The position numbers were made by a program, and so were the translations under genes. DNA of 64,000 nucleotides. Source: Psococerastis gibbosa (taxonomy: Eukaryota; Arthropoda; Insecta; Psocodea; Psocidae). Shown here piece after piece: positions 13,101-29,807 of this stretch. The stretch is taken from assembly GCA_963971405.1 (NCBI GenBank), contig OZ020485.1, forward strand, positions 32,321,921-32,385,920, in the 5' to 3' direction. Position 1 is the stretch's first letter. Each line of letters begins with the position of its first letter. Under the pieces are notes generated by a model. That model was given only the letters and a program-made list of their open reading frames with translations. It did not search any database and was not told where the DNA came from.

Positions 13101-13933
13101 ATCTATATTATAAAAATGATTCGCAAAATGTGTTGGTAAGCGCATAACTCAACAATGCCAGGACCAATTTGGACAATTTTTTTTTTTTTAATGTTCATTG
13201 TAACGATGGTTTTTACGGTGAAAAAATTCGAATAATTGCCGGAAAAACCCTAAAAACCGCCCTTTTCTTTTTCCCATACAAACGTTTTCTAACTAAAACG
13301 TTGAGTCAATTTCAGCTTTATGTTTCGCTTATAAGCGAAATTCTCTTCTTTGCCTGTGTCCGGACCTCAAAAAAGGGACATCACAAAAGAATGGTGAGCC
13401 TTCCATGGCCATAAGCTATGTGCAGGGGACTGTTCTAGAGGGGTCACGAGTTGTAGAGTGCCGCTGTGCCTGTACCTCAGTTTCCTCTTATGAATGGGGG
13501 TTGTGTGCCACGCCAGATTTTCATATTATTTTGTTAGGTAACTGCTTGGTGAAGCTAAGTGCAGGGGACTGTTGTGGAGTGCGGCTGTGCCGGTACCTGT
13601 TTGGTGTGGATTCAGCAACTAAATAGGGCCACTACGACCATTCTCAGGTGTCATGCGAGCCCCGAAGGGGCGAGCTGCCGCCCGCCGCAGGCTTGATATA
13701 TATTTCATGTTGCATAATCAGGGCTTATTTAGTTATTATATTACAAATTGACTAATAACCTCAATAACTACTGCTGTTTTATTTCAGATACTGAAAATTT
13801 CATGAGCAGTTCCATTATTGAATCTAGTTTGAAAAGCAGCCCATCGGTACGCTCGGCCAATCTCATATTATTTCTAACTGCTGGTGCTGTTCTTCTCCTG
13901 GCTCTTCTTGCCTACACTATCACATCTCTTTGA
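7178..13933 (+). CDS. ODR4: ODR4 homologue, ER membrane-protein trafficking factor
   Basis: Seven exons join in phase to 426 residues: 7178-7279, 7425-7750, 8695-8860, 9070-9216, 10172-10382, 12203-12385 and 13788-13933 (TGA). Human ODR4 is of similar length. Recognisable blocks are GLLIGQ at the end of exon 1, then ARFVTRMLPGGLSILGVF in exon 2. VKDQLLSRLREQIE spans exons 3-4, FVEPSATVMDAITAIKQDL is in exon 5, and RVLLQPGGTRLCYVDY is in exon 6. The last 23 residues form one hydrophobic segment (NLILFLTAGAVLLLALLAYT), a tail anchor. In nematodes the family helps odorant receptors and other polytopic proteins leave the ER. Start chosen at the ATG whose exon supplies the conserved N-terminus. 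All splice phases agree, so the gene looks intact. Confidence 0.95.
9446..9925. repeat. Hairpin nested inside a hairpin, in ODR4 intron 4
   Basis: Three concentric inverted repeats can be read. The outermost pairs ggtcagagccgga-type sequence near 9450-9475 with 9890-9925. The middle one pairs about 9509-9553 (ggctatttacaaaaacggtg, cgtggtagcagacattcaag) with 9793-9841. The inner one (about 9552-9797) pairs ccaccgacctcgcattgcag with its reverse complement before ggtggaaccccgcc. The inner unit carries the usual family ends, so one MITE seems to have inserted into the loop of another. Confidence 0.8.
10383..12202 (+). other. ODR4 intron 5, no recognised content
   Basis: This 1.8-kb intron is AT-rich, with a short (ata)n run near 10700 and an a-run near 11590. 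I see no coding exon, no paired repeat ends and no RNA gene. Confidence 0.7.
13095..13690 (+). mobile_element. Helitron-like non-autonomous repeat in the last ODR4 intron
   Basis: It begins near tctatattataaaaatg and continues with gcgcataactcaacaatgcc and ttggacaattttttttt. It ends in a GC-rich tail with a small hairpin (gccccgaaggggc) and gagctgccgcccgc. A second copy at about 18690-19310 shares the same start, body (cttataagcgaaattctctt) and tail. There are no terminal inverted repeats and no clear target duplication, which fits a Helitron. No Rep/helicase ORF is present, so the class is inferred from the ends only. Confidence 0.5.
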
Positions 13934-14213
13934 AACATTCCAAGGAAAAAACAAATTAATAAAAAGACTATATATTCTGAACTTATGTTTATTTTTTAAA
14001 GTTGGTTAAATGAAATAAATACTTATCGTGGTGATAACCAACATGTCAGCTATCCGCAATAATTTCAGTTTAAAATGCATCAAGATTGGACTTGAAACTA
14101 AAATGCCTTCTCAAGATTGTATAGGTCAGCACTGAACCTTCTTAAGCAGAACTAGCTGATATTAATCACCTCAAGTCCTCAGTAGTCAGTCCATCATAAA
14201 AAAAATCAATGTT
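13934..14213. other. Convergent 3' ends of ODR4 and EIF4A3
   Basis: Only 280 bp separate the two stop codons. An AATAAA for ODR4 is at 13958-13963. The plus-strand tttatt near 13986 would be an AATAAA for EIF4A3. If both are used, EIF4A3 transcripts run through the whole ODR4 3' UTR. Confidence 0.65.
13958..13963 (+). terminator. ODR4 poly(A) signal
   Basis: Canonical aataaa 24 bases after the ODR4 TGA. A second aataaa lies near 14024. Confidence 0.6.
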
Positions 14214-17200
14214 TTAAATTAGATCAGCTACGTTCATTGGCATTTCGTCAATTTGTGTTGAGTAGTATTGTTCAATGTCTCTGAGAATGCGGATATCGTC
14301 TGTCTTTGCGAAGTTGATAGCAACACCCTTCCTGCCGAATCTTCCGGACCTGCCAATTCTGTGAATGTACAGCTCACGGTTGTTAGGTAGATCATAGTTG
14401 ATCACCAGTGATACCTGAAAGAAAACAATGGAATTGTGAATTTACAGACACACAAAACAATATCCACTTCGATTTATTATTTCTCGCAAATGACATTTAT
14501 TGGTTAAAATGCTGTTGTATTAATTTAGGACATCCAAAACGAATCGGGATAACCGCGATCTCTTAGTACTCCGCTAATGTCGTCTATACTGTACCTTTTC
14601 GAACCACTGAAACATTGGCGTAAATAGGGGGGTCCTGGGGGGCTATGTCCACCCGTAGCCCCCCCCCCAGGATTTTTGGAGACGAAGACGTTATAGAGGT
14701 AAAAGGCATAGTATCCACAATAATGAAAGGGAAATTAATTCTTAGTATGCTTATTTTACATGAAAAAAAAATCAACATATTGACCAAGTACTTTCACAAA
14801 AAATATATTACTAAAAATGCTTAAAACCCCAATACTTCACGGCTATTTTTTTCCAAATTTTTCACCGGGGGAGACCCCCGGGCCCCCCCTCAATGGTAGG
14901 TTTATTCGCCGTTGTAATATCTCAATTTTGTACTGCTTGCAAACATAGGCGTAAATAGGGGGTCCTGGGCTAAGCCCGAAGCGCCCGTAGCCCCCCCCCC
15001 CTGGATTTCTGGTGACAAAGACGTTATGAAGGCGAAAGGCATAGTATTCACAATTTAACGAAAGGGAAATTAATTCTTGGTATGATTATTTCACATGAGA
15101 GACATCATGAAAAAAATCAACATATGACCTATCCGATATAAGTCCTTTCACAAAAATATATTACTCAAAATGATTAAAACCCCAATATTTCAAACCTATT
15201 TTTTCAAAATTTTTCTTTGGGGGAGACCCCCGGGCCCCCCTCAGTGGTAGGTTTATTCGTCGGTAAAATCTCAACTGTGCTGCTTGCAAAGTGCATAAAA
15301 CCTCCCTAATTTGGGCCTATTCATCAATTTTTGTTCTTCGGGGGGAGACACCCGGGCCCCCTTTCTCCAGTATAAAATAATCGTAAAACCTCACTAATTT
15401 CAGCCCATTTATCAATTTTTTTCTCCGGGGGAGGCCTCCGGGTGGGGGGGGGAGCCCTTTCTCCAGGGTAGAATATTCGTAAAACCTCACTAATTTTAGC
15501 CCATTTATCAATTTTTTTTTCTCCGGGGGGATCAAAGACTTGGGGTCCTAAAGCCCCCCCCCCCCCCAGAAATTTTGGGAATTTACGTCAATGCACTGAA
15601 ATGTCACAGAACCTAAAAAAATAATAGTCGAGTCGTTTGTCTGCATTAAGCCATCCTTTTTATAACCTAGCCTAGCATTGGGCGAGTAATAGTCCAGACG
15701 AATTTTTATATGAACTAACCATTTTCCAATGGTCTAATCTGTAGAATCGATGAAAACATATTTTATACCTGTTGGACGTCAATTCCACGAGCCCAGATAT
15801 CCGTTGTGATGAGAACGCGCGTCTCACCAGACCTGAAAATCTTCATGATGGCATCTCTCTCTTTCTGCGGCATATCTCCGTGCATTGAGCTTACTGTAAA
15901 GTTTGCTTCTCTCATTTTTTCTGCTAACCAATCTACCTATAAGCATTGAACGATGGTTTTCAGAATTGGCCATATTGTTATTAAGTGATTTCAGCTGACA
16001 AAGGTCTTGGGACCCTTTGAACTGTATAATGATTGGGATCACATCAGTGTATCCCAATCATTCCAACTGTTGAAAAACAGCAGCTTAACATTGTCACACA
16101 GTCATGTCCTTCAATGACTTGTCAATCAGATCGACCTGGCCGATGTAGGCAGCCCCAAAACAGACTAATAGCGCCTGCCACCGTGCTGGACAGTGGACAA
16201 CCACGTGGTCCGAGGTTTCCTCGGACTCATTGCAGTGAGCAATACCGCCTACATATGAGATCAACAATTTTTTTTTTACCTTTGTCACATTTGGATGACT
16301 TTATTTTGTAACTTGGGTCAAAACGTATATTACCGTGATAATATTGTAATATTGTACATATACATGATGCATATTTTTTGTGCCTCTCTTAAGCGAACTG
16401 ACGCAACCAGAGCATTTATTATACAAAGGAGGGCAATACCAACTATGGCAGTAGTTGGAGACCAGACAGTCTCTTGTAGGCCGCTATTTTAAAACCTTGA
16501 AATTCTAAACTTACCGGCCCTCTATATACTGGAGGCTATTAAATTTGCCACGTTAAGTCCGAACTTCAGGTAGATAGACATCCACCCCCATTACACAAGA
16601 AAAAGGGATCAAATAAGTAGGGAGCCATGCCGTCTTACGTTAACGTTAAACTCTCCCGAAGTAATGGGGGCCAGACTTTATAACTGTTTACCGCCCAGCA
16701 TGAGAGCCTTGGAAGGCAAAGCTATCAGAAATGCGCTGAGAAAGCAACTGTTGGATACTTGTCCGTGCTCTGTAGGAGAATTTTTTGAGAGGCAAGCCTG
16801 GCTAAAAATACTAACTTGCCAACTAATTGTGTTTTTTTGGTTTGTTTATGTTAGGTGACGAAGCCTAAAACTGGGATTATTCGCCTATATATCTCAGTGT
16901 CCCTAAATAACTTACCTTCCTCTTAGTATTGCAGAAAATAACAGCTTGTGTAATTGTCAGTGTATCATAGAGATCGCACAGAGTGTCAAATTTCCACTCC
17001 TCTTTATTGACCGCCACAAAAAATTGCTTGATTCCCTCCAGTGTCAATTCATCACGTTTTACCAGGATACGAATTGGGTCAGTCATAAACTTTGAAGTCA
17101 TCTCCAAAATTTCGTGGGGTAAAGTTGCTGAGATTAGAACCACTTGTGTGGCCGGAGGTAAGTAGCGGTATACATCGTAAATTTGCTCCTTAAATCCTTT

Positions 17201-17764
17201 ATTCAACATTTCATCAGCTTCATCAAGAACCAGCATCTTTATTGCTCGTGTACGCAGTACTCTTCTGCGTATCATATCAAAAACTCTGCCAGGAGTACCA
17301 GAGACAACATGTTGTCCGTAGTCAAGTTTACGTATATCTTCACCAAGGTTGGTACCTCCAATGCACGCATGGGTTTGAACATTCATATAGTCACCCAAGG
17401 CCAAAATAACTTTTTGTATTTGAACAGCCAATTCTCGCGTTGGCGACAAGATTAAAACTTGTGTTTCACGAACTGTAGTATCCAGAGACTGCAAAATAGA
17501 AATAGAGAAGGCAGCCGTCTTTCCAGTGCCCGACTGAGCTTGGGCAATAACATCGCGGCCTTTCACTATGGGCTTGATAGCGCGTTGTTGGATAGCTGAT
17601 GGTTTTTCAAAGCAATATGAGTATATACCTCGGAGAAGGTCTTCTCGCAATCCCATGTCTCCAAAAGCCGCGATAACTTCCACATCTTCGCTGGTTTCAA
17701 ATTCAACATTGGAGAGATCTTCAGAAATTGGGTTGTGAACAACCCTACGTACAACGTCCGACAT
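14214..17764 (-). CDS. EIF4A3: Eukaryotic initiation factor 4A-III, exon-junction-complex DEAD-box helicase
   Basis: Three coding exons on the minus strand give 405 residues (human 411): 17764-16916 (283 codons), 15936-15769 (56) and 14414-14214 (66 plus TAA), all phase 0. The protein clamps RNA upstream of splice junctions within the exon junction complex. All helicase motifs are present: Q motif [12 protein letters not shown], motif [46 protein letters not shown] and [13 protein letters not shown]. The C-terminus [11 protein letters not shown] is characteristic of eIF4A3 rather than eIF4A1/2. Translation should start at the ATG at 17764; an open frame continues four codons upstream to a TTG. 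A Cys replaces the usual Gly in SYCFEKPSA next to the Q motif. Confidence 0.97.
14613..15593. repeat. G/C-run repeat with cattggcgtaaat ends, in EIF4A3 intron 2
   Basis: It starts cattggcgtaaatagggggg and ends ggaatttacgtcaatg, a short terminal inverted repeat. Inside are internal near-repeats of a roughly 100-bp unit (cctcactaattt, cccatttatcaattttttt, ctccgggggag). A second internal start sits at about 14946. Homologues lie at 18186-19860, within 42851-43020, and around 59520-60200. Confidence 0.72.
16094..16288 (-). pseudogene. LINE ORF2 C-terminal fragment (Cys/His knuckle)
   Basis: The translation contains [20 protein letters not shown]. This matches the C-x(n)-E-E-T-x-x-H-x(4)-C motif after the RNase H or RT domain of R1/Jockey-like LINEs. 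It is short, surrounded by stops and lacks other domains, so it is a dead remnant. Confidence 0.6.
16640..16858 (+). pseudogene. LINE ORF2 extreme C-terminus fragment
   Basis: The frame reads [14 protein letters not shown], then [17 protein letters not shown]. This resembles the C-terminus of Jockey/CR1-type ORF2 proteins (FNxLPxxIR then FKxxLxxFLxxxxFYSxxEF). No upstream RT is present. The assignment rests on a short pattern. Confidence 0.5.
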
Positions 17765-18185
17765 TTTGTTGGACAATAATAATAAAAATTAGAATATAAT
17801 ACAGATGATGAATCATAAAGCCCTACAAAGGGCCCCAAAAAACCGCTAAATTTAAAATAATTGAAATTACCGCTAATGTGAATTGGCATCATTCTTATTT
17901 TTCCGTAATTAATAGATAAATGCTTTTGGCGGTTTTTCAGTAAGTTAAGAGTTCTATTAGTTACCTACTTGCTATTCCTCAATCAAAGATGGGATCATTC
18001 GACCCACGTCATCGCTACTCAATAACCACCCATTTTTAGTAGAACGACAATAGAAATAAATAATGACCTATTGTCAAGCTAGTCTGCGTTGAGCCATCCT
18101 CCAACCTATAAGCAGTGGCGGCGCTAGAAATTTTATGGCGGGGGGGGGGGGGCAATGAAAAAACAAAACATATTTCATTAGTAGG

Positions 18186-19860
18186 ATTGGCGTAAATTCC
18201 CAAAATTTCGGGGGGGGGGGGGCTTTAGGACTCCAAAACTTTGATTAATATTACTCATTCACTTCTGAAGTCTGCCTAGCAAATTATATGACATTATTAT
18301 TATAATGTAAATTTTTTTAAATGTGTATAAGATACATTATACACTAATAAACTATTCAAGTTCAGTAAAAAAAATTAAAAAGTTAACTTTTTTTTCGAAA
18401 TTTTAATATAAATTTTTTTTACAAGTTCTGACACGCTCAGCAACCTAGTCGTCTCATTCTCTATAATGCAGGAAGGCCAAATTGCTGAACCAGTTCTGAA
18501 TGGTGGTACCAGGCGCAGAGAAAGGTGGGCCTGGAGGTTTCCCCCGGGGGAAAAAAATTGATAAATAATATATATACAGTATCATATAATTTGGGCCTAT
18601 TTATCAATTTTTTTTCTTCGTGGGAGACCCCTCGGGCCTCCCTTCCCCAGGGTATAACATGCGCAAACCCTCACTAATCTATAATAAAAAAATTAATCAG
18701 AAAATTTGTTGGTAAGCGCATAACTCAACAACGCCTGGACCAATTTGGACAATTCTTTTTTTTAAATGTTCATTGAAGTTCATCAACAATGGTTTTTATG
18801 GCGAAAAAAAATTCGAATAATTGCCGGAAAACCCCTAAAAACAGCCCTTTTCTTTTTCCCATACAAAAGTTCTCTAACTAAAACATTGGGTCAATTTGAG
18901 CTTTATGTTTCGCTTATAAGCGAAATTCTCTTCTTTGCCTGTGTCCGGACCTCAAAAAAGGGAGTCTCCCATGCCCATAAGCTAAGTGCAGGGGACATTT
19001 CTAGAGGGGTCACGATTTGTTGAGTGCCGCTGTGCCGGTACCTGAGTTGCCTCTTATGAATGGGGGTTGTGTGCAACGCCAGAGTTTCACATTATTTTGT
19101 TAGGTAACTGCTTGGTTAAGCTAAGTGCAGGGGGCTATTGTGGAGTGCCGGTACCTGCTTGGTTTGGATTCAAGAACTAAATAAGGCCACTACGACCATT
19201 CTCAGGTGTCATGCGAGCTCCGAAGGGGCGAGCTGCGTAATGCCCAATGCGAGGCCCCGACGGGGCAAGCTGCCGCCCGCGGCCCCAAGCCCCGCTTGTG
19301 AGGTTTATATATTTAATAAATTAGTGAGGGTTTGCGCATGTAATACCCTGGAGAAGGGGGGCCCGGGGGTCTCCCACGGAGAAAAAAAACTGATAAATAG
19401 GCCCAAATTAGTGAGGTTTTACGAATAATAAACTCTGGAGCTAGCGGGCCCGGGGGTTTCCCCCGAAGAAAAAAATTGATAAATGGGCCCAAATTAGTAA
19501 GGTTTTACGGATTTTGCAAGCAATACCTACATTTGCGATTTTACCGACGAATAAACATGCCACTCAGGGGGGCCTCGTGGTCTCCCCCGGAGAAAAAGTT
19601 TGAAAAAATAGGTCTGAAGTATTGGGGTTTTAAGCATTTTGAGTAGGTAATTTATTTTTGTGAAAGTAATTAGTCAATACGTTGATTTTTTTCATGATAC
19701 ATTTCATTTGAAATAAGCATACCAAGAATTAATTTTCCTTTCGTTATTGTGGATACTATGCCTTTCGCCCCCATAACGTCTTTGTCACCAGAACTTCTGG
19801 GGGGTGTTACGGGTGCCCCTGGGAGGCACTTTCCCCCCAGGACCCCCTATGCACGCCAAT
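18186..19860. mobile_element. Middle nested element with attggcgtaaat ends
   Basis: It begins attggcgtaaattcccaaaa and ends tatgcacgccaat. Flanking poly-G and poly-C blocks and the cgggggtctcccccgg unit mark it as the same family as 14613-15593. The Helitron-like repeat at about 18690-19310 sits in its middle. Confidence 0.6.
18690..19310 (+). mobile_element. Helitron-like repeat, second copy
   Basis: It is a close relative of 13095-13690 (ggtaagcgcataactcaaca, ttccggacctcaaaaaaggg-like body, GC-rich tail with ccccgacggggc). It is the innermost element of a three-layer nest. Confidence 0.48.
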
Positions 19861-20030
19861 GGGGAGTAGGCATGCCGTATTGGAAGTAATTAACTTGTTA
19901 CCAGTTGTATCGGTCGTTTTTGAATTACAATAATTTTTCAATTTAACAAAATGTCATATATCTCAAAAGTGGGGGGGGGGCAGGGGGGGCCAGCCCCCCC
20001 CCCCCGGGCACCCCCGTAGTGCCGCCACTG

Positions 20031-21224
20031 CCTATCCAATTAGGCTACTAGAGTATTGACAGCAAAACCGCGACTGTTCATTTCTGGTCCGCGAGTGAAT
20101 TAAATGTGAAATTTTTTGTGGGAAGATTTGGGAGACTAAAACTTGCTTTGCCGAAGACAAATGATTACAAGGCTCTTAGGCAACCTGTTTGACACTTTAA
20201 AAAGTAGGCTACACCAATCCCCAAGTCGCGGACATGGCCCACGAAAAAAATGAATACTTCCTCTTGCACAAATCCGACCTGGAAAACATATTATGGAAAT
20301 AGATGGCCTAAAAGCAGAGACATTGTGACGAAGCAATAGAATCCTGCTGTGAAAGCCTTTGTAATTATATTACCCGAGACATTTATTAAAATTTCTCAAT
20401 AAACAAACAAAAAATTATATTTTTTGAGAGACTGAGATTTTTCGAACTGCATCAACTCCAGTGTCTACGGGTTGTATCTACTAGCTCAACTACATCTGAC
20501 CTTATGGCTAGTTTGGGCCTCAACGGTTTTAAAATCAACTACCTGCCTTTCGAGCGGACCGGGGTGAAAAGGTGAAATAGTAGGTGGTTGCTTCCTCTGA
20601 AGGATGAGAGTATTATTCCAGGCTACCGACCAGGACACCTAATATGTTCTTCTGTCCAATGATAAAATGATAAAAAATTAAAAAATGCATAATTCCCGCT
20701 TTTGAAGATATAATCAACTTTTTAGATGGACCAACAAATGTTACCTATATGACTATTTGCTTACACACTACTATCTGACGTAAACTTGCCCTTGAGTTTT
20801 GCCAACCAGTTCTTCTCTCCACTCGCCCTGGAATCAAAATAATTTAAATTAGAGACAGAAATCTGGCGTATTTCTAAAATGAAGACGTCGGAGAAAAACA
20901 GTAACTCCTGGCAATGTTGAGAGAAATTTTAAAACCACTTAAAATTATTTATCTCAATTCTCCACTCCATTTATGAATTCCTTAAATCCATGTCTTCCAA
21001 CAACCGATAAACAATCCCTGTGCCCCACAGACTCTCTTAGTAGAATAAGCAACAGGGTGACCCCCGCGTTATTCATTCATTCGGGCTGCGTTAACATACG
21101 AGGCTACCATAGGGCGGATGTCTTGCTAATAGCTCCTAACTTAAGGCACTCGTACTATTAAAAGCGATCCAATCATGAATATGTCACTATCGGCAGAAGG
21201 TTGCGAGTCAATTTGTACCTACTA
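20031..21224. other. Spacer downstream of MRPL28, nothing recognised
   Basis: About 1.2 kb with only short open frames, none matching a known protein. It should contain the MRPL28 3' UTR at its right end. No AATAAA on the minus strand could be assigned with confidence. Confidence 0.6.
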
Positions 21225-23211
21225 TCACATGTAAATTATTGCAAATATTACATACGCTGATTCCCCGGCTTCCTTAATTCCAGCTTCACGTAATTCTTCA
21301 ATAAGTTCTTTTCGAAAAATAAATTTTGCTGGAACAGCATAACGTCGCTCTGCTTCTTCAATTGCTAATTGCTTGTTGCAGGCTTCTTTAAAGCTAAGGC
21401 CAAACCATTCCAACTCTTCTTTCTAATGGAATAATAACATGAACAATTATGGCAAAATAGCGTGCTTCAAGAAGTAGAAGTAAAAAGTGGCTTTATATAT
21501 TAGTACACTTTTATTTCGTGCTCCTCATACTCTTTAAGCCAATAACTATTTTTATTAATTCCAATGAATATTCGACGATACCTACCTTATAGCGAGTTAC
21601 CGACGGAATTTTCAAATAAGCCCTAATGAGTCGAATAACCAACAAATTTAGAACATTTAGCAATACTTACAGGGATAATAAATTTCTTGTATTTTTCATA
21701 AATTTCATTGTTTCTGGCTTCGTCGTAAGGAAGATCTTTTTCTAACAAGGCTGTCAGAATAGACTTCTTAATTTTCAGAGCAAGGTTTGATCTAAGGTCG
21801 CAAGCTTTATTCTGCAAAATGATTAGTTATAAAAGTTGAAATTAATTTAACCAATATAGACATAGTAATACCGTGCTTATGGTTATGGTTTGGTTATGAT
21901 GCATTTTTACAGCATTATTACTTTTATAAAGTAATAGACTTAACTTAATTTCATCCCTTAATAAAAAAATTTCGCCAGGAACATACTGTAATTATTGTAA
22001 ATTGATCACCGTCAATACGTAGATATGACTCGTGAGAAATTCCCACAAAAACATACCTACCATCAGTAAGTAGTTATCAAAACCCTTGTAATCATGAATT
22101 TGAAGGATGAGACGTTGTGTTACTATAGCTGATATTTGTTTATTTAAAATTTCACTGTAGACCACTGAGCGATGAAGATGAGGAGTCCAAAAAAACGGTA
22201 CTCGTCTAGCCATAGGTTTTCGTTTCTGGAAGCCACGAATAACCATCTCACCCCCCAGAAGAGTATTGTTTAGTTCACGAGGAAATTTCGTTGGGAGTGG
22301 AATATTTTGAACTGGAGTCCTATAAGAAATCAAAACGACCTTTGTAACGTAGGAAAAGTATTCACGTTACTGAATTACTGGTATACAAAATTCTCAAAAT
22401 TAAATCTTGTTGGCTTCATGTACAGTACATTACCATCACTAAAAGGGTGTCCGTAAAATGAATTCGACGGGAATTTTACGTAAACAAAAACACGTTTAAC
22501 GCTTGATACATCACTGGAAAGATCAGACTTTTGTACTTCTCTACATATGTCACAAAATATTATATAGTCTCTGTTTACATCAACGCGCTTTTGTATGCTC
22601 GGTACAAGTGAAGGAGGCCTTCAAAGAGCGATTTTGCCAATATAAAAACAGTGCAACCAGAAATTAATTAATTAGCTTGCCAACACGCCATATTATTTTG
22701 AAATGTTTTCAAAAAATTTGGGAAGGGTACCCTTGAGAATACATGCGGCTAATATACAGTATGTATTTTGTCACTTTAATTTATAAAATTGTAGAAAACA
22801 ATATTATAACTTACACAATACCGGTGTCGGGGTCCCTCTTCCATTTGCCAGGCTCAGGGACATAGTGGACTGGTTTAGGCTGCTCAAATAACTCGCGACT
22901 AAATTTCTTGTACTCTTCGGGAAGCCTTGAAGCAATCCCTTCATCCTTAGGTGTAAACTTCAACATTTGAAATGCCAACTAGAAATAAACTCCAATCAAA
23001 TAATGCACTCAGTAGTTAGTATTATGAACTCACTTCTTCAGCCTATACCATTATATAAATGGGAGTCGGCTAATTACGGTACATGCAGTAGGTTGTACTC
23101 TCTCAACTGAATCAACTGGGCTTACTGTTTTGAAATTTTTTTCTACGACGTCTCAACGCACGCGTTTCACGCAAGGCTTAGGTGTTTGCCCTCTCCACCT
23201 ATGCGCCGTTG

Positions 23212-23243
<32 letters not shown>

Positions 23244-23817
23244 GCAACAGCAGGTGCTGATGGGCCACATTTTATGTTCAACCAGTCTGGAGGCTATTTA
23301 GCAATTGGAATGGATTGGAGCCTTTCATTCGGCCCTGCACAAAGTAGTGCGTTAGTATAAAAACTAAAGAAATTTGTGATTAATATAAGTGATTGCATGG
23401 AGACTGGAGAGACATTATTAGCGTTTTACGGTACTCAGAAAACAACAACAGAAACTATGTAATTCCCTTGTATCATTGTTTGTATGGAGAGAAACAAGTG
23501 TTATAAAAGTTGTTCTTTCACTCGAATAATCGATCTAGATCGCAAGCCTAGTGATTCACTTAAAAAAATCATTGATCACTGTTTTCACACTCTAAAATCG
23601 CCTTTTTTAGTTCAATTCTATATTTTTTTCTTCTACGAACAATCACCATATTTCAGTTTATCTTTAGTTAATCTATTATAATCTAACACGCTTTTCACAC
23701 TAACTCACAAACTAATGGAGATAAAGGAAGAATTTTAAGGCTCAAGCTTAGGGCCATTTCCATAAATAAATTGGAAAAGCCAAGAATTTTACAAACCTGT
23801 CTTCTCTTGGACAACAT
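21225..23817 (-). CDS. MRPL28: Mitochondrial large-subunit ribosomal protein bL28m
   Basis: Five minus-strand exons join in phase to 260 residues (human 256): 23817-23797, 22978-22815, 22319-22061, 21811-21671 and 21422-21225. The protein is part of the mitochondrial ribosome large subunit. Matching blocks are ASRLPEEYKKF, PKPVHYVPEPGKW, PVQNIPLPTKFP, VYSEILNK, RLILQIHDYKGFDNYLL and YEKYKKFIIP. The closing block is LEWFGLSFKEACNKQ, like the human AEWVGLTLEEAIEKQ. The seven-codon first exon (MLSKRRQ) is inferred from a GTTTGT donor whose phase fits and is the least certain part. Otherwise translation could begin at an internal ATG four codons into exon 2. A donor choice at 22815 (gtaag) keeps the exon 2-3 junction in frame. 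Confidence 0.92.
22320..22814 (-). other. MRPL28 intron 2, nothing recognised
   Basis: A 495-bp AT-rich intron without paired repeats or coding similarity that I can recognise. Confidence 0.6.
22979..23796 (-). other. MRPL28 intron 1 with a long T homopolymer
   Basis: This 818-bp intron holds a run of about 30 T on the plus strand near 23212-23241, i.e. poly(A) in the transcript orientation. No element body next to it could be classified. Confidence 0.6.
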
Positions 23818-24240
23818 TTTCTCTTCTGCGTTTTCACAATATAGATAAGAAATACAGTAAGTTAAGTGCGCTAGGCACTGGGATCGTAAATGCAGAGGAA
23901 CCCAAAATAACGCCCCAGCTTGCAATGAACTAATAATGTTGAATTTGCCCTTTAATTTTTATTTTATATAATTTTTGGACAAAAAGAATTCTTTATTATT
24001 TATTTACAAGATAAACACATGCTGACATGCGTGCGCCGCGCGGTCTTGCGCAGAGGCTGGGGCCTTCTCAGGGCCCTCTAGATTTCCGTCCCAATTTTGG
24101 TTTTGTAATGTTGTGTACATGTACATGCAATATCCGCCCTGTCGTGTCGGCCGGCATTTTGGTTTTCGCCAAAGAAGAAGTGAAAGCGTCGCAATTTGAG
24201 TGAAGCCAGTTTCTGCTACTAAATACTTCAGTATTTAACC
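23818..24240. promoter_or_regulatory. Divergent promoter interval between MRPL28 and hnRNP A/B
   Basis: The two start codons face away from each other across 423 bp. The right half is GC-rich (gcgtgcgccgcgcggtcttg, then tgtcgtgtcggccggcattt) and should carry the hnRNP 5' UTR. The left half is AT-rich. No TATA box can be assigned with confidence. Shared regulation is an inference from geometry alone. Confidence 0.6.

Positions 24241-29807
<5,567 letters not shown>

Larger units (their letters stand above)
15937..16915. other. EIF4A3 intron 1 containing two LINE tails
   Basis: The 979-bp intron has no host exon. A minus-strand remnant at 16094-16288 carries a zinc-knuckle-like C-terminus, and a plus-strand remnant lies at 16640-16858. 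The rest is unassigned. Confidence 0.6.
18113..20030. mobile_element. Outer nested element with cagtggcggc ends
   Basis: The left end cagtggcggcgctag pairs with the right end tagtgccgccactg. Eight-base flanks cctataag and cctatcca match at only five positions, so the duplication is eroded or doubtful. The termini look like hAT (CAGNGG). It encloses the repeat at 18186-19860, which encloses a Helitron-like copy. No transposase is encoded. Confidence 0.6.

Noticed and set aside
15290-15540. CRISPR-like array of repeated 100-bp units
   Set aside because: The units are imperfect, contiguous and inside a eukaryotic transposable element; there are no spacers of uniform length.
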